A stretch of 16,692 bases of DNA from assembly GCA_964539235.1 (NCBI GenBank), contig CAZIIK010000105.1:1-16692 (forward strand), in the 5' to 3' direction. The notes under the pieces are model-generated. The model worked only from the letters and a program-made list of their open reading frames with translations. It was not told where the DNA came from and ran no database searches. Positions 14,715-16,692 of the stretch are shown here, one piece after another (within the stretch, counting starts at the first letter, position 1; every line of letters starts with the position of its first letter). The translations under genes and the position numbers were made by a program. Source of the DNA: CAZIIK01 sp964539235 (lineage in GTDB: Bacteria; Pseudomonadota; Gammaproteobacteria; Francisellales; CACEW01).

Positions 14715-16048
14715 TGAAAAGCCGAGTCAGTAGCACATTACAGCAGCGCGGTTTACAGCATGTTTGGCATCCGTGTTCACAGATGAAAGATTATGAAACA
14801 TTTCTGCCATTGGAAATTGAATCAGCGCAAGGTTCGTATATCCAGTTACAGGATGGACGTAGTTTGATTGATGCCGTATCGAGTTGGTGGTGTAAGTCTT
14901 TGGGGCATGGTCATCCGGTTTTAAAACAGGCTTTGCAGGCGCAAGCCGACAAGTTTGAACATGTGATTCTTGCCAATACGATTAATCGACCGATTGTCGA
15001 CTTGTCAGAAAAATTGGCTCAACTGTGTCCACCGTTGGATAAGGTGTCATTTGCCAGTGATGGGTCTTGTGCGGTGGAAATGGCGATGAAAGTCAGCCTG
15101 CATGCTCATCAACTGAAAGGCATGCCGCAGCGTACCGATTTTATGGCGTTGCGTAATGGGTATCACGGTGAAACAGCGGCTGCGATGGCTGTGACGGATT
15201 TAGGCTTGTATCGTGCCCCCTATGTGGCGATGTTGCCAAATAATGTACATTTTTTAGAAGGCCTGCCGTATGTGTCAGGCACAGCGGATCCCTTGTGGGA
15301 AAATTGTGAGGCCATGTGGCCACCGTTAGAAGCGCAGTTGAACCAGCATGCCGACACGTTAACAGCGATTATTGTCGAACCTGTGTTGCAAGGTGCGGGT
15401 TCGATGTCGTTGTACAGCCCAGACGTATTACGCCGTTTATCTGCGTGGGCCAAAGCCCGAGGCATTCATATGATTGCTGATGAGATTTTAACGGGGATAG
15501 GTCGTACGGGTACGGCGTTGGCGTGTGAACATGCCGGTTTGGTACCAGATTTTATCTGCTTGTCTAAAGGTCTAACGTCGGGTTGGTTGCCTTTAAGCGT
15601 GATGATGACGTCAGCAGAGATTTATGATTTGTTTTATGACGACCATGAAAGCGGCAAGGCATTTTTGCATTCGCATACCTACACCGGCAATACCTTGGGT
15701 GTTGCGGTGGCTAATGCCTGTTTGGACGTGATGGCCTCTGAACAAATCTATGCCTATGTGCAAAACACGCTGGCGCCGCATTTGCAGCAACGTTTTACTG
15801 AAGTCGCGAATCAGACCGGTAAGCTGCACAACTTACGCCATCTAGGCGCCATGGTCGCAGCGGATTTGGTGGTGCCAGGTCCTGGGCGTTTGGGCTATGA
15901 AATCTGCCAAGCGGCCGCGCGGTTAGGTGCATTGATTCGGCCTTTGGGTAACACGTTGTATTGGGTGCCGCCTTTGAATACAACGACAGCCACGATTGAT
16001 GAGTTGGCGGATATTACGCAGCAGGCGATTACAGATGTGCTGGGTTAG
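14714..16048 (+). CDS. bioA: adenosylmethionine-8-amino-7-oxononanoate aminotransferase (DAPA aminotransferase)
   Basis: BioA converts KAPA to 7,8-diaminopelargonate, normally with S-adenosylmethionine as amino donor. It is a class III PLP aminotransferase of 444 residues. The BioA hallmarks HVWHPCSQMKDY (16-27), SSWWCKSLGHGHP (56-68) and LRNGYHGET (146-154) are present. The PLP aspartate is D256 in IADEILTGIGRTG, and the Schiff-base lysine is K285 in LSKGLTSGWLPLS. HSHTYTGNTLG (319-329) supplies phosphate-binding residues. The phosphate-loop segment reads SDGS rather than the usual SGS, probably a subfamily variant. The ATG has AGG 6 nt upstream, lies next to the BirA-like box and is divergent from bioB. 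No strong terminator follows; only AGCGT/ACGCT (16047-16051 and 16066-16070) could pair. Confidence 0.95.
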   Translation: MKSRVSSTLQQRGLQHVWHPCSQMKDYETFLPLEIESAQGSYIQLQDGRSLIDAVSSWWCKSLGHGHPVLKQALQAQADKFEHVILANTINRPIVDLSEKLAQLCPPLDKVSFASDGSCAVEMAMKVSLHAHQLKGMPQRTDFMALRNGYHGETAAAMAVTDLGLYRAPYVAMLPNNVHFLEGLPYVSGTADPLWENCEAMWPPLEAQLNQHADTLTAIIVEPVLQGAGSMSLYSPDVLRRLSAWAKARGIHMIADEILTGIGRTGTALACEHAGLVPDFICLSKGLTSGWLPLSVMMTSAEIYDLFYDDHESGKAFLHSHTYTGNTLGVAVANACLDVMASEQIYAYVQNTLAPHLQQRFTEVANQTGKLHNLRHLGAMVAADLVVPGPGRLGYEICQAAARLGALIRPLGNTLYWVPPLNTTTATIDELADITQQAITDVLG

Positions 16049-16084
16049 CGTTTGTCGTCACATTACGCTCGAGTATTAAAGCAT

Positions 16085-16351
16085 TCATGCTGTATCGAAT
16101 AAAAACGCCAGGGCATTATCGTCTTGCAAAGGATCTAGCATGGCTTGAAATTGAGGTTTGAATTGTCGGTTGACTTGGCGGTCAGTCAGTTGGTTATTGA
16201 AACCAAACTGTTGAGTGAAGGGTGTTTTGGCGTGTGCATGGATAGTGGGTATCGCTGCGATAACCGGTGCGCATACTAAAATCAGGCTGCATAAGGTCAA
16301 TATGATCGCTTGCCAGAAAGTGTGTCGGCAGGCGGGTGTTTTGAGTGACAA
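16085..16351 (-). CDS. probable small exported protein, unknown function
   Basis: The frame has 88 codons starting with TTG at 16351. A well-spaced Shine-Dalgarno AAGAGG (16364-16359 on the minus strand, 7 nt gap) supports that start. Residues 1-12 are basic and 13-36 strongly hydrophobic. AHA at 39-41 provides a signal-peptidase-like site before KTPFTQ. The remaining 47 residues are polar and Gln/Asn/Asp-rich with no cysteine and no motif I recognise. It converges on bioA, 36 nt away. I favour a real secreted or periplasmic peptide over a chance frame because signal peptide and ribosome-binding site agree. The overlapping plus-strand frame at 16215-16508 lacks such support. No homologue comes to mind. 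Confidence 0.45.
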   Translation of the reverse strand: MSLKTPACRHTFWQAIILTLCSLILVCAPVIAAIPTIHAHAKTPFTQQFGFNNQLTDRQVNRQFKPQFQAMLDPLQDDNALAFLFDTA

Positions 16352-16507
16352 TCCTTTGCCTCTTGTATCCGTAGAATATCAACGAGATTTCAATCAATTA
16401 TCAGATCCCAAACAAGAAAAATATGCAATGCGTAGTTTAACGTTCTACATGAGCTTTATAGTTGCGATGCGATTTGGGGTAATGAAGATTCCTGTTTTTC
16501 GACAATA
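16352..16507. other. spacer upstream of the small exported protein gene
   Basis: No convincing gene is seen. Minus-strand GATAAT (16402-16397) could be a -10 for the small exported protein gene, but no acceptable -35 lies at the right distance. The plus-strand frame crossing this stretch looks like a shadow. Confidence 0.3.
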
Positions 16508-16528
16508 GCTTCAACTTATCGTTGAAGC
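16508..16528. repeat. perfect 8-bp stem-loop
   Basis: GCTTCAAC (16508-16515) pairs perfectly with GTTGAAGC (16521-16528) around the loop TTATC. No T-tract follows on either strand, so a terminator role is not supported. It may be another short member of the intergenic palindromes seen nearby. Confidence 0.5.
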
Positions 16529-16558
16529 GGTGCGGTCCACAATTAGGCAAGACTTTAG

Positions 16559-16588
16559 GCTGGATTCCTGGTCAAGCCAGTAATGACA
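16559..16588. repeat. GGATTCC...AATGACA intergenic palindromic repeat
   Basis: ATTCCTGG (16564-16571) and CCAGTAAT (16577-16584) form an 8-position stem with one mismatch around TCAAG. The flanks TGG and GACA complete the pattern TGGATTCC-stem-AATGACA, a widespread type of dispersed repeat in proteobacterial genomes. Only one copy lies in this window. Confidence 0.5.
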
Positions 16589-16622
16589 GATTGAGAGGCG
16601 TTTAGCTAGGTGTGATTTTGCC

Positions 16623-16692
16623 CTTCGACAGGCTCATGGACCTAACTTGCGATGACTGAGCTTGTCGAAGTCGAGAATGTTTTCCCTTCAAC
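16623..16692. repeat. CTTCGACAAGCTCA-type inverted repeat, continuing past the right edge
   Basis: CTTCGACAGGCTCA (16623-16636) pairs with TGAGCTTGTCGAAG (16657-16670) with a single G-U pair and a 20-nt loop. TCGAG follows, and the window ends in CCCTTCAAC, which looks like the start of another copy. The same family fills the antiporter-bioC spacer. Confidence 0.6.

Noticed and set aside
16215..16508. Plus-strand frame of 97 codons overlapping the small exported protein gene
   Set aside because: GTG start without a clear Shine-Dalgarno, no domain or signal-peptide logic, and it overlaps the better-supported minus-strand frame.
1..16692. CRISPR array, tRNA or rRNA genes, toxin-antitoxin or defence cassette
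   Set aside because: No regularly spaced repeats, no tRNA-like cloverleaf and no rRNA sequence were seen. The DUF4143 ATPase is the only protein that could suggest defence, and no partner genes accompany it.

Overview
The window is chromosomal DNA of a gammaproteobacterium. The F1Fo ATP synthase subunits resemble the Escherichia coli proteins in length, gene order (atpIBEFHAGDC) and key residues, and the biotin genes are arranged around a divergent control region as in E. coli. The biotin-side proteins and the AAA ATPase recall lineages outside the Enterobacterales, but the order cannot be fixed from this sequence alone. Base composition is moderate over the core genes and visibly AT-rich in the first 1.2 kb.

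Layout. 1-379: no recognisable gene, only a possible C-terminal gene end at the left edge. 380-790 (minus): a small secreted four-cysteine protein. 791-1217: AT-rich spacer carrying a good sigma70-type promoter (TTGCCT, 17 bp, TATAAT) that starts the ATP synthase operon. 1218-8202 (plus): the complete atp operon, nine genes. 8203-8450: leader region with two hairpins, the second of which covers the Shine-Dalgarno and start codon of the next gene. 8451-9647 (plus): an AAA_14/DUF4143 ATPase with a PD-(D/E)XK-like C-terminus. 9691-11484 (plus): a CPA-type cation/proton antiporter fused to an RCK-like nucleotide-binding domain. 11485-11706: convergent spacer filled with palindromic CTTCGACAAGCTCA-type repeats. 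11707-14629 (minus): bioB-bioF-bioC. 14630-14713: divergent bio control region with a BirA-box-like element and face-to-face promoters. 14714-16048 (plus): bioA. 16085-16351 (minus): a probable small exported protein with a TTG start. 16352-16692: no gene, three hairpin or inverted-repeat elements of at least two intergenic repeat families.

Functionally the window joins proton-motive-force conversion (ATP synthase, and downstream a cation/proton antiporter that uses the same gradient) with four steps of biotin synthesis: BioC primes the pimelate chain, BioF makes KAPA, BioA makes DAPA and BioB inserts sulfur. bioD and bioH are not in the window. I see no tRNA, rRNA, CRISPR array or intact insertion sequence. 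The most unusual features are the 21-bp hairpin that would hide the start of the DUF4143 ATPase, the palindromic repeat clusters at both ends of the bio locus, and the BirA-like box. None of these shows by itself that a new system is present.
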